Part shown: positions 34,675 to 42,632 of the stretch, in pieces
Layout: every line of letters starts with the position of its first letter
Numbering within the stretch: position 1 is the stretch's first letter
Source: Bradymonas sediminis
Lineage (GTDB): Bacteria > Myxococcota_A > Bradymonadia > Bradymonadales > Bradymonadaceae
Direction: 5' to 3'
NCBI RefSeq assembly: GCF_003258315.1
Contig: NZ_CP030032.1
Coordinates: 4,633,501 to 4,697,500 of the forward strand
Length of the DNA: 64,000 bases
Notes under the pieces: model-generated
The model's database searches: none
Told to the model about the DNA's origin: nothing
Seen by the model: the letters and a program-made list of their open reading frames with translations, nothing else
Translations under genes and position numbers: made by a program

Positions 34675-35697
34675 CTACCACTTCGCGAAATGATCTTCGG
34701 CAAAGCCCCAGGCCCCATTGAGTGAAATGGTCTCATCGGGCAGATGGATCTCACCGTAAAACTGGCCGAAATGTTGGGTGAAGTTCGACTGCATAATTAG
34801 CACGTTGAGCTTCTCTTTGCGCTGGCCGCGCGGCGCAAAGGTGAGGTCGACGATGCCATCGGCCGAGCGCATCTTCCAGGGCTTCTCGGCTTGGTATCGG
34901 TCGAATTGAAAGTCCACCATGTCGACCTTGATGATGTGCCCGTCGAGCCACAGGGCGTTTTCAGTCACGCCCGTTTCGTTGACGCCTGCGGCGAGGTTTA
35001 GGCCGAGGAGTCGGCCATCTGGGAGGTGGCAGGAGAGGCTGCCCCAATTCCAAAACGTCTCCCGACGCATAAAGCCTGCGGTCCAATCGACCGCGGCCAG
35101 GGCGTTGATTTCATTCAAGTCAAACGCTCTTTTATCCCATTGGATGCGGCCTTCGCAGAGGTGTGCGGCGCTTTTTTGGGTGAATACCCAGCCGTCGTAT
35201 CCGGCGCGTGAGCAGACCGCCAGCGGATTATAGGCAGCGGCTTCGTCGATCGTCGCGTCGATCTGGACGCGCCCGGCGAGGTTCACCTTGACGCGACGGG
35301 TTCCGGGGTCGGGGGTGGCGTGGATCGTGAGGCGAGCGTCTCCTTTTCGGAAGGTGCTCTCGCCGCCATTGGGCGCGGGGTCCATTGAGGTCTTTCGGGC
35401 AAGTGGCTGGAGAAAACTGAACTCCTCAAAAGCGCCGGTGGCGGGCTCGTATAAATAGACAAACGCGTTGCTGATCAGCTTGAGGTCGACGATCGCGAGG
35501 CCCACGATGAGCTGTTCGCTGGCGAAGCTGATGAATTGAAATTGGTTAAACCCCAGGCGTTTGGCCAGGGGGCCGCGTTTGCGGTCCATGGTCGTGCGCA
35601 GGTCGTAGTCGAGGTAGTTGATCTTCTCGACTCCGTCGGGGAAGACGCCAAAGACGGGTTGACCGTTGGGTTGGATGAGCTTTTCGAGGCGAGGCAT
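34675..35697 (-). CDS. DUF2804 family protein
   Basis: The protein is 340 aa from the ATG at 35697. A TTG-started extension to 35808 exists, but its extra 37 residues are basic and lack a ribosome-binding site. The family pattern is seen throughout: an N-terminal FGVFPDGVEKINYLDYDLR, a middle GWVFTQKSAAH, ETFWNWGSLSC, and a C-terminal NFTQHFGQFYGEI with GAWGFAEDH. Such proteins are beta-rich (attractin- or lipocalin-like) and of unknown function, probably cytoplasmic as there is no signal peptide. It lies 120 bp upstream of the malic enzyme start and is independent in character. Confidence 0.85.
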   Translation of the reverse strand: MPRLEKLIQPNGQPVFGVFPDGVEKINYLDYDLRTTMDRKRGPLAKRLGFNQFQFISFASEQLIVGLAIVDLKLISNAFVYLYEPATGAFEEFSFLQPLARKTSMDPAPNGGESTFRKGDARLTIHATPDPGTRRVKVNLAGRVQIDATIDEAAAYNPLAVCSRAGYDGWVFTQKSAAHLCEGRIQWDKRAFDLNEINALAAVDWTAGFMRRETFWNWGSLSCHLPDGRLLGLNLAAGVNETGVTENALWLDGHIIKVDMVDFQFDRYQAEKPWKMRSADGIVDLTFAPRGQRKEKLNVLIMQSNFTQHFGQFYGEIHLPDETISLNGAWGFAEDHFAKW

Positions 35698-36016
35698 AAG
35701 AGACTCATATTCGGGGTTGTCTGGGGCGTTTGAGATGGCCGGGTGTTTCGGGTTCTTCCGAGCGGGTGGGCGACCAATCTTGCCGGTTGCTTCGGCCCGT
35801 CGCTTCAATGATGAATGGGGCTGAGGCTATATGAATGCGGGTTGGGAGTAAATTCGGAATCCCTCGCAGGTCCCGCGCCCATTGTGTCTTGGGAGGAAGA
35901 CAGTATAGATTTTGGGGCTCCGAGAGCCAGTATAAGAGGAAGATGGATAGGGCGGGCGATTGACGCCGGCTGATGGCCTTCATCTCGACCAATACGGAAA
36001 ATGAGAGCGCTTAATT
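35698..36016. other. Divergent promoter region
   Basis: This lies between the minus-strand DUF2804 gene and the plus-strand YbgA-like gene. No additional gene is supported. The 35698-35808 part could be translated if the TTG start of the DUF2804 gene is used. Confidence 0.4.
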
Positions 36017-36817
36017 ATGGAACAATCTCAGCCGGGTAGCTTCTTCTCAATCACATTCAGTAGGCCGCGAATCGGGCTTAGTGTCGGGCTAGCCAGCGGC
36101 GGCGCAGCGCGAGGGGTGGGTTCGTTTATCGCGCGCTTGTCTCAAAACGCGCAGATTGTGACGGTCACCCCGGAGGTTAAGGGCGCGTCTGAGTTCGATG
36201 AGGTCGACGGGTTTATCGTGTCGGCTGGGCCAGGGGCTGAGAGCTTCGCGCAGGAGGTTGCTCAACACCACGGCCCGCTGGCTATGGTGACGGACGCGCA
36301 ACTCCAAGATGACGCCACTCGCCGCCACTTTTTGACCCGGGTCTTCGCGTTCGCGGAGCTTCGCGGGCTTAAAGAAAAGCCGTCGCGCGCGGCGTTGACC
36401 GACTTCCAGCGGCGCCACAAGCATGTGTTGATGACTTATAGCCAGCAGAAGATGCGCGCCCTGGGCGCGATTGCTGCTGACGCTGACTCAAGCGATGTAC
36501 AAGCGGCCTACGAAGACTACGTGCGCACCTTTGGCGAGGCGCTTTGCGACGCGCCTACTCACGAGGCATGGGCCAACGCCGCACAGCATATGTACGGGCA
36601 TTTTAAGCAACAGATTCCCGCGGATGAGAAGGCAGAGTTTCTCGATATGCTTGCCGACTATCGCGCCGAAAAGATCGGGTTTGAGGCGGTGCTTGCGCCG
36701 ATTCGCGAGTGGTGTGCCCGCTACGAATATCATTATTTCGCGGACCAGACGCTTTTGGAGCCCTACCCGCGTGAGTTGGCTGGATGGCCTGAGGGCAGCG
36801 AGGGAGCGGTAGATTAA
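36017..36817 (+). CDS. DUF523-like/YbgA (DUF1722) protein with lost cysteines
   Basis: The protein is 266 aa. The C-terminal 130 residues match the YbgA/DUF1722 domain (RRHKHVLMTYS, MYGHFKQ, YRAEKIGFEAVLAPIREW, ADQTLLEPYPREL). The N-terminal 120 residues follow the DUF523 layout, which in related thiouracil desulfurases (TudS) carries cysteines for an Fe-S cluster. Here the ACLLG-like position reads VGLAS and the usual CPE reads TPE, so the metal ligands are gone. The protein may have kept only a structural or binding role. It is convergent with the plsC-like gene 30 bp away. Confidence 0.8.
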   Translation: MEQSQPGSFFSITFSRPRIGLSVGLASGGAARGVGSFIARLSQNAQIVTVTPEVKGASEFDEVDGFIVSAGPGAESFAQEVAQHHGPLAMVTDAQLQDDATRRHFLTRVFAFAELRGLKEKPSRAALTDFQRRHKHVLMTYSQQKMRALGAIAADADSSDVQAAYEDYVRTFGEALCDAPTHEAWANAAQHMYGHFKQQIPADEKAEFLDMLADYRAEKIGFEAVLAPIREWCARYEYHYFADQTLLEPYPRELAGWPEGSEGAVD

Positions 36818-36846
36818 ATGGCGTTTGCTTGAGTCGTGCAGCGCGT

Positions 36847-37617
36847 TTAGGCGGCCTCGGTCTCCAAGTCGCGCGGCTTTGCGGCGGGGACCTCGACGCC
36901 AAGGTCGCGGGCGTAGCGGGAGCGAAGATCTTCTGCGACTGCGCGTGCGCCGCGCTGGACCAGGTCGGCGTGGGGGATGGGCTCAAGCAGACGGACCTTC
37001 ACCGTGCCGCCCTTGCAATAGATTTTGTCGCGGGACCACACCTCGGCGGCTCCGTCGATCACCATTGGAACGATGTCCGCGCCCGAAACCTCGGCCATGC
37101 GAAACGCGCCCATCTTAAATTTTGATGGCGCCCGGGAGCTGGTGCGGGTGCCTTCGGGGGAGATGAAGACGCTCAGGTCCTCATCGCGTATCCGCTGGCC
37201 CGCCTTCTCAAGCGAGGCGATGGCGCGCTCACGATTTCGCCGGTCCAAGAGCACCAGCCCTGCCAAATAGGCTGACCAACCCATGAACGGAATATAGAGG
37301 ATTTCTCGTTTGACCACGGCGGTGCCGCCGGGGGTGTAGAGCGCGGTGACGATAAAGAGATCCAGGGTCGACGCGTGGTTAAAGGTGAAAACGCGCGGTG
37401 CGCGTCGCGACAACGCGCTGCAGTCACCTTCCAATTCCAGCTTCACTCCGGAAATTTTAAGCATTGTGCGTCCCCAGAAGCGGACCATCGGGCGAGTTAT
37501 CTGCTCGGGGAATTTCCCGGCCGTGAGCAACATCGCGAAGACCATCGCGACGGTAAAAACGGCGGAGAAACTCCATGCCAAGCTGTGTTGAATCGTTCCT
37601 CGGATAAAGCCTTTCAT
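36847..37617 (-). CDS. plsC: 1-acyl-sn-glycerol-3-phosphate acyltransferase
   Basis: The protein is 256 aa; I start it at the ATG at 37617 with GAGAG upstream. An N-terminal membrane segment (about 13-33) is followed by the acyltransferase motifs: NHASTLD (HX4D catalytic pair), a VVKREI block, SPEGTRTSS (glycerol-phosphate binding) and a VPMVIDGA block. It makes phosphatidic acid from lysophosphatidic acid at the cytoplasmic membrane. The upstream in-frame extension is low-complexity and probably not translated. Convergent with the YbgA-like gene. Confidence 0.9.
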   Translation of the reverse strand: MKGFIRGTIQHSLAWSFSAVFTVAMVFAMLLTAGKFPEQITRPMVRFWGRTMLKISGVKLELEGDCSALSRRAPRVFTFNHASTLDLFIVTALYTPGGTAVVKREILYIPFMGWSAYLAGLVLLDRRNRERAIASLEKAGQRIRDEDLSVFISPEGTRTSSRAPSKFKMGAFRMAEVSGADIVPMVIDGAAEVWSRDKIYCKGGTVKVRLLEPIPHADLVQRGARAVAEDLRSRYARDLGVEVPAAKPRDLETEAA

Positions 37618-37924
37618 CGGTGCTCTCTTCGATAAGTGTGGAGAAACCTTCGGCAAGCGCGGGGGCTGAGGGATTGATTCGCTCGTCGTGGATTGGGAGT
37701 TAGAAGTGCTCGTGTCTGTTGGGTTATCACAGGATTCGGCTGGCAAGATTTAGTAACCCCGTGGGGCGCAAAAGTCTATGGGGGCAGATTCCTGCGTCGT
37801 TAATGAGCCCCAAACGACGCCTGAGGCTGCTGGCGGGAAAACCCGCTTGCAAAATCGCGGCATTCGTCATTTATCGGGGGCGAGTTATTGGCTGTCAGAG
37901 ATGCCCTATAAGTAAGCGATATCG
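37618..37924. other. Divergent intergenic region
   Basis: This lies between plsC (minus) and the Gcr-like gene (plus). I see no small gene or clear hairpin here; it should contain both promoters. Confidence 0.4.
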
Positions 37925-39910
37925 ATGCGAATTAAGCTAGAAGAGATCTTTCAGGAGTCATCGGGAACCCAGGCGATACGACGTCTCGTTGATGTGGTGC
38001 GCCCACCCAAGGGGGCGACCCCCCAGGAGATCGACGAGCGGCTGCATAAGCTGGTCGATATATTGCTGGCGAACCGTGATTTGCGCGCATCGTTCGATAG
38101 CGCGATTCGCGAGACTCTCTCGGAGTCGCGTCTGGTGCATGCGTTTGCCGAGAGCGGGATCTTGTCTCAGGCGGGGTTCTTTCGTGAAGTTCATGACCGG
38201 GTGCTCGGCCACCTGCTGCCGCGCCAAGTGCCCGAGGACGATATCCGCCATGTTATCGCGGAGCTGTTTCCGAAAAAGGATGACTGGCGCTGGGTTGGGG
38301 CGGCTTCGCCCGAGGCGTGGGCCGAACTCTTCGCCCTCACCGAGCAACAAAGCTCTTGGGAGCACCCCGACCGCGACCTGGCCGGGGCTATTCAGGGGTT
38401 GGCTCTGCGCATCGGGGCGCTCGGGATTGACGAGGAGCTCAACGCGAAGTTGGAAGATGTCGATAGCTACGATTCTCCGTTTCTCAACCTCGCCATTCAC
38501 GCCCATGAGTTTTTGGAGCGCCACCATAGTGATGAGTCGGGTAACGACGCGTTTGACCTGCTGATTGAGACGGTCAACGAGTGTCGCGACCTCATCGTGT
38601 CGCTGCGCGAGAAGAGGTCGACCTACGGAACCAGCCTGCGGCTGACGTCGGTGTCGCGGCGCCTCTTGCAGCAATTGGACCGCCTGGAGCGGCTGGCTCA
38701 TCTGATTCATCCCGATAGCTCCCAGGACCTTATCGCATGCTCGGTGCGGCTATTTATCGACCTGCTGGAAGCCGAGCAGAACGCGCATAGCGTGAGTCGT
38801 CTGGTGAAAGAGAGCGCTGATTTGCTGGCGTTTCAGATCACGGAGCAGAGCGCAAAGAAGGGGCAAAAGTATATCTCGGATACCCGGAAAGGGTATTGGA
38901 AGTTTTTGCGCGCGGCCCTTCAGGGCGGGGCGATCGTGGCGCCCTTCGGGCTGTTTAAATTCTACCTCTCTCAATTCCCCTTCTCGCTGGCCGCCCAGGC
39001 GCTGATTTATAGCCTGAATTACTCGGTGTGTTTCGTGTTGATCTACCTGACCGGGTCGATCCTTGCGACTAAACAGCCGGCGGTCACGGCGTCGGCGATC
39101 GCGAGCAAGATGGACGAAGCCACGTCTTCGGAAGGAGCCATCGAGGGCGTCGCGGACGTCATTATCTTGGTCTGGCGCAGCCAGTTTATCTCCTTTATTG
39201 GCAATGTCTTCGCAGCCCTGCCGGTGGCTGCGCTGATTGGGTTTGTGTTCGCGACCTGGGGCTCGGCGCCGCTGGCCGATGCGGACGGGGCGCGGTACCT
39301 GCTCGGGAAGATCCACCCCTTCGAATCCGGCGCCCTTTTCTACGCGGGCATCGCCGGCGTGGCCCTGTTTACCGCCGGTGTCATCGGCGGGGCTGTCGAG
39401 AATCGGGTGCTCTACACCAATCTGGAGAGGCGCATCGCTGAACATCCGGGGTTGCGCTGGTTGGGGCGAGGACAGAAGAAACTGGCGGTCTTCGTCTCCA
39501 AAAATACGGGCATGCTGACTGGCAACGTCGCCCTGGGGGTGATGCTCGGGTGCGCCGGGCCCATCGGGGTTATTTTGGGTCTGCCCTTTGATATTCGCCA
39601 TATCGCGTTCTCTTCGGCGGAGGTGGGCCTGGCGACCTTCACCATGCCCCAGATCGCGCTGACGACCGTGGGCCTGGTGGCCCTGATTAGCGTCTTCGCC
39701 ATCGGGCTGTTCAACTTCCTCGTCGCCTTCGTCCTCACCATGGTCGCCGGGCTTGCCTCACGCAGCGTGACCTTCGGGCAGACCCGGGTGTTGGTGGGCA
39801 TTCTCGTGCGTCGTTTTTTGCGGCGCCCGTGGGAGTGGTTTTATCCGCCCAAGGAGCCGCTTTATCAGTTGTCGGAGAGTGTGTCGGAGGATGAGGTGGG
39901 AGGGGAGTGA
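37925..39910 (+). CDS. Gcr-type ('site-specific recombinase' family) integral membrane protein
   Basis: The protein is 661 aa. The N-terminal 330 residues are a soluble helical region with the family pattern FAESGILSQAGFF and LFPKKDDWRWVGA. The C-terminal half has about seven membrane segments (between 340 and 640). This layout matches the family named after Neisseria gcr. The recombinase name rests on an old genetic observation; there is no tyrosine- or serine-recombinase motif here, so I regard the true role as an unknown membrane function. The ribosome-binding site is weak. The gene stands alone. Confidence 0.75.
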   Translation: MRIKLEEIFQESSGTQAIRRLVDVVRPPKGATPQEIDERLHKLVDILLANRDLRASFDSAIRETLSESRLVHAFAESGILSQAGFFREVHDRVLGHLLPRQVPEDDIRHVIAELFPKKDDWRWVGAASPEAWAELFALTEQQSSWEHPDRDLAGAIQGLALRIGALGIDEELNAKLEDVDSYDSPFLNLAIHAHEFLERHHSDESGNDAFDLLIETVNECRDLIVSLREKRSTYGTSLRLTSVSRRLLQQLDRLERLAHLIHPDSSQDLIACSVRLFIDLLEAEQNAHSVSRLVKESADLLAFQITEQSAKKGQKYISDTRKGYWKFLRAALQGGAIVAPFGLFKFYLSQFPFSLAAQALIYSLNYSVCFVLIYLTGSILATKQPAVTASAIASKMDEATSSEGAIEGVADVIILVWRSQFISFIGNVFAALPVAALIGFVFATWGSAPLADADGARYLLGKIHPFESGALFYAGIAGVALFTAGVIGGAVENRVLYTNLERRIAEHPGLRWLGRGQKKLAVFVSKNTGMLTGNVALGVMLGCAGPIGVILGLPFDIRHIAFSSAEVGLATFTMPQIALTTVGLVALISVFAIGLFNFLVAFVLTMVAGLASRSVTFGQTRVLVGILVRRFLRRPWEWFYPPKEPLYQLSESVSEDEVGGE

Positions 39911-40457
39911 GGCTTGAGGTTTTGGGGCGTGGGGGATTCGATTCGCGGGTTGGACGCGGTAGTGCGTGGGTCGGCGCCGTCGGGCGGGGCTCCGGGGGTT
40001 AAAGTAGAGTGACCGACGTGGTCGGGCGAGTCCTTTGCGGGTGAAATAGAGCGGCCGTACTGGTCGGGTAGCTTCCGTGCTGGTCATGCAAGCGTGGGGA
40101 CTCCGTCAGGGGGCTATTTCAAATTGATAGAACCTAAACGACGGCGTGGGTGTGTGTGTTTTAGTTGCGCCGACGTCGTCGACCGCGGTGGCAAGGAAGG
40201 TTTAGTTTTTTTGAGGCTCCCCGACGCGGTCGTGTGGATTGTTTTAGGTAGGAAACAGGTCCTATACGGGGTCAGTTGGGGTATTTCAGTGATTTTAGGG
40301 TGCGTTAGCTCAATCGCTAGAAATTAAGTTTGAACGGCCAGTGTCGGTGCTTAAGCTCGGGGCGGCACGATACAATTCAAGGGTCTGAAGCTGTCCGGGC
40401 AGAGAGTCGAATGGTCGACGCTGGTGCTTGGGAGGACAATGCACGGAGGCATCTGTC
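39911..40457. other. 547-bp gene-free region with imperfect tandem segment
   Basis: Near 40003-40055 two similar segments lie end to end (AAAGTAGAGTGACCG...GGTCGGG and AAATAGAGCGGCCG...GGTCGGG). Near 40303 there is a tRNA-like D-arm string (TAGCTCAATCGCTAGA), but the rest does not fold as a tRNA. No protein gene is supported. Confidence 0.4.
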
Positions 40458-41279
40458 ATGGCAGCAATTTCGAAAACAACGGCGAATAGGCGTATGATCA
40501 CCCATACGCTGGCCAGCTCGGTCGACACGCAGGGAGGACAATTGGCCGGAGCGCTAAATGCGGTGCTTTTTGAGGGGAATCCGCCGGACCCGCTCACGAT
40601 GAGTGCGGTCATTGGGGCGGTGATTCGGGTGCTTCAGCGGGATTATGCGGAGCTTAATCGGCTTGATCAATTGGTTGCGAAGGAGAAAGCGCAGGCGGAG
40701 AAGAAGCGAGTGTTGCGTGACCAGCAGATCGCGCGAGTGCGCCAGCGTGTGTTCTCGATCCGGAGCCTGCTGGAGGGGAGTTTTGGCGGCGAGGCGATTC
40801 CGGCGATGGGGTTGGGTGGACGTACGCCGGAGGGGTGTGATGCGCTGATTACCCACGGGCGCAATATCCAGGCACAGCTCGAAGAGGGGCTGAGTTCGTA
40901 TGAGACGCTGTTTGGGCTGGAGCGACCGAATCTGGGCGCGATGTCGGCGGAGTTGGGTCGAGATTTGGACCAATTGGAAGCTGCGGTAGATGCGGTTCGG
41001 GTTGAAGTGCGGGAGACCGAGGATGCGCAGGCGGCGCATAATCGGGCGAACGAGGCCTGGAGTCGTCACTACGCGCCGGTGGCGGGGATTTTGGAGAACC
41101 TGTATCGGTTGGCCGAGATGAATGCCCACGCGGATCGGTTGCGGCCGACGAGTCGGCGACGCGCGGGTTTGCCCGAAGCTGCGGATATCGAGGAGGGCAT
41201 TAATGTTGCGGATATGCTGGCGGTGAGTGCGGATATACAGGCGGTTGAGTCGGCGATTAGCCGGGCTGAGAGTCGTTGA
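40458..41279 (+). CDS. Hypothetical coiled-coil protein
   Basis: The protein is 273 aa with a CGGAGG site at the right distance from the ATG at 40458. It is predicted to be mostly long helices with heptad-like segments (about 55-105 and 150-215), no signal peptide and no membrane span. No enzyme motif or named family is recognised. A structural or partner-binding role is likely from composition alone. It is a single gene followed by short GC-rich tandem repeats. Confidence 0.65.
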   Translation: MAAISKTTANRRMITHTLASSVDTQGGQLAGALNAVLFEGNPPDPLTMSAVIGAVIRVLQRDYAELNRLDQLVAKEKAQAEKKRVLRDQQIARVRQRVFSIRSLLEGSFGGEAIPAMGLGGRTPEGCDALITHGRNIQAQLEEGLSSYETLFGLERPNLGAMSAELGRDLDQLEAAVDAVRVEVRETEDAQAAHNRANEAWSRHYAPVAGILENLYRLAEMNAHADRLRPTSRRRAGLPEAADIEEGINVADMLAVSADIQAVESAISRAESR

Positions 41280-41286
41280 TGGTGAT

Positions 41287-41405
41287 GTGGTGGGGGGGGC
41301 TGGCGGTCAGTTTGATTCACCGGCCGGGCGAGCCGGCCGGGGTCTGTGGTGGTGGGGGGCTTGGCGGTCAGTCTGATTCACCGGCTGGGCGAGCCGGCCG
41401 GGGTC
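41287..41405. repeat. Two tandem 60-bp units with a GC-rich palindrome
   Basis: Units at 41287-41344 and 41346-41405 share GGCGGTCAGT, TGATTCACCGGC and the palindromic core GGGCGAGCCGGCCGGGGTCT, differing by a few bases. Each can form a CCGG-rich hairpin. A further small hairpin (GTCGC-TTT-GCGAC at about 41439-41451) follows. The block may terminate transcription between the convergent coiled-coil and aldo/keto reductase genes. Confidence 0.65.
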
Positions 41406-41537
41406 TAGCTAGATTGCTGGTGCGCAGCCCCCCTTCTGTCGCTTTGCGACATCTTCCCCGGAGGGTAAGAAATACTGTTGCTTGTGGGGGCGCTTCTGGG
41501 TGGCGACGTCGCGCACCCAGTGCGTCTTAGCGTTAGC

Positions 41538-42554
41538 TCACGCTCCTTTTGTGCGCCGGCCCATCACCGGAAATACCTCCTGGTCGGGGATTTCGCGTCC
41601 GGCGTGGGTGCCGCGCGGGACTAGCGCGTCGATGGCCTCTTCCAGCTCATCGTCAAAGTCGACGTCCAGGCACGCGAGCGCGTCTTCGGCCTGCTCTAGG
41701 GTGCGGGGGCCGATGATGACGGAGTCGATATAGTCGTTATTGAGAGCCCAGGCGGTGGCCAATTGGCTCATGGGGATATTGCGCGATTCGGCCAGGGGGC
41801 GAAGGGCTTCGACGACGCGAAGGCTTTCCTCGCGCCATTCGGCCTGCTTCATGCGTTTGTCGCCGGTGGACAGGCGCGAGCCTTCGGGCGGGGCCTGGTC
41901 CCATTTGTATTTTCCGGTGAGGACGCCGCGGGCCAGCGACGAGTAGGTGACGACGCCCAGGCCGTAGTGTTGGGCCATGGGGATGAGTTCGCGTTCGATG
42001 TCGCGGTTGAGGATATTATAGAGGGGTTGGACGACGTCGAGGGGTTGCCAGCCGTGCTGGCGGGCGACCGCGATGCGGTCGGCGACCTGCCAGGCCTGGT
42101 GGTTGGACACGCCGACATAGCGGACTTTGCCGCTGCGAACGAGGTCCTCCATGGCGCGCAGGCTCTCCTCGGTGCGGGTGTTGGGGTCGGTGAAGTGCAT
42201 ATAAAAGATGTCGAGATAATCGGTGCCCAGCCGGCGCAGCGATGCCTCGCAGGCGGCGATGAGATGGCGCGCGCTGAGGCCGCGGTCGTTGGGAAGATCG
42301 CTCATGGTGGCCCAGGCTTTTGTGGCGAGCACGACTTCGTGGCGGCGGCCTTCCATTAATTTACCGACGACCTCTTCGGAGGCGCCGAGGCTATACATAT
42401 CGGCGGTGTCCCAGAAGTAGGCGCCGCGCTCAAGGCATGCGTCTGCGATGCGTCGGGATTCTTTGAGGTCGGTGCGCCCGCCGAACATCATGGTGCCGAG
42501 GCAGATGCGGGAGACTTTGAGGCCGGTTTTTCCGAGTCGTCGTGCGTTAGACAT
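41538..42554 (-). CDS. Aldo/keto reductase
   Basis: The protein is 338 aa with the TIM-barrel AKR pattern: KTGLKVSRICLGT at the start, Asp and Tyr of the catalytic tetrad in WDTADMYSLGASE, Lys in ATKAW, and His in YMHFTDP. The NADPH-binding end has IIGPRTLEQAEDAL. It should reduce an aldehyde or ketone with NADPH; the substrate is unknown. An AAAGG site precedes the start. It is the last gene of a minus-strand operon (transporter, double-SDR protein, this enzyme), with 78 bp to the upstream gene. Confidence 0.92.
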   Translation of the reverse strand: MSNARRLGKTGLKVSRICLGTMMFGGRTDLKESRRIADACLERGAYFWDTADMYSLGASEEVVGKLMEGRRHEVVLATKAWATMSDLPNDRGLSARHLIAACEASLRRLGTDYLDIFYMHFTDPNTRTEESLRAMEDLVRSGKVRYVGVSNHQAWQVADRIAVARQHGWQPLDVVQPLYNILNRDIERELIPMAQHYGLGVVTYSSLARGVLTGKYKWDQAPPEGSRLSTGDKRMKQAEWREESLRVVEALRPLAESRNIPMSQLATAWALNNDYIDSVIIGPRTLEQAEDALACLDVDFDDELEEAIDALVPRGTHAGREIPDQEVFPVMGRRTKGA

Positions 42555-42632
42555 AAGCGAACCTTTTATTGGAGTGCAGGGTTATCGTGTTTGAAGAGTC
42601 GTGCTGAGCGCTGCGTATTATATGCAGAGGGC

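Noticed and set aside
40296-40345. tRNA-like string TAGCTCAATCGCTAGA
   Set aside because: It resembles a tRNA D-arm, but the D-stem does not close and no anticodon stem, T-arm or acceptor pairing follows.
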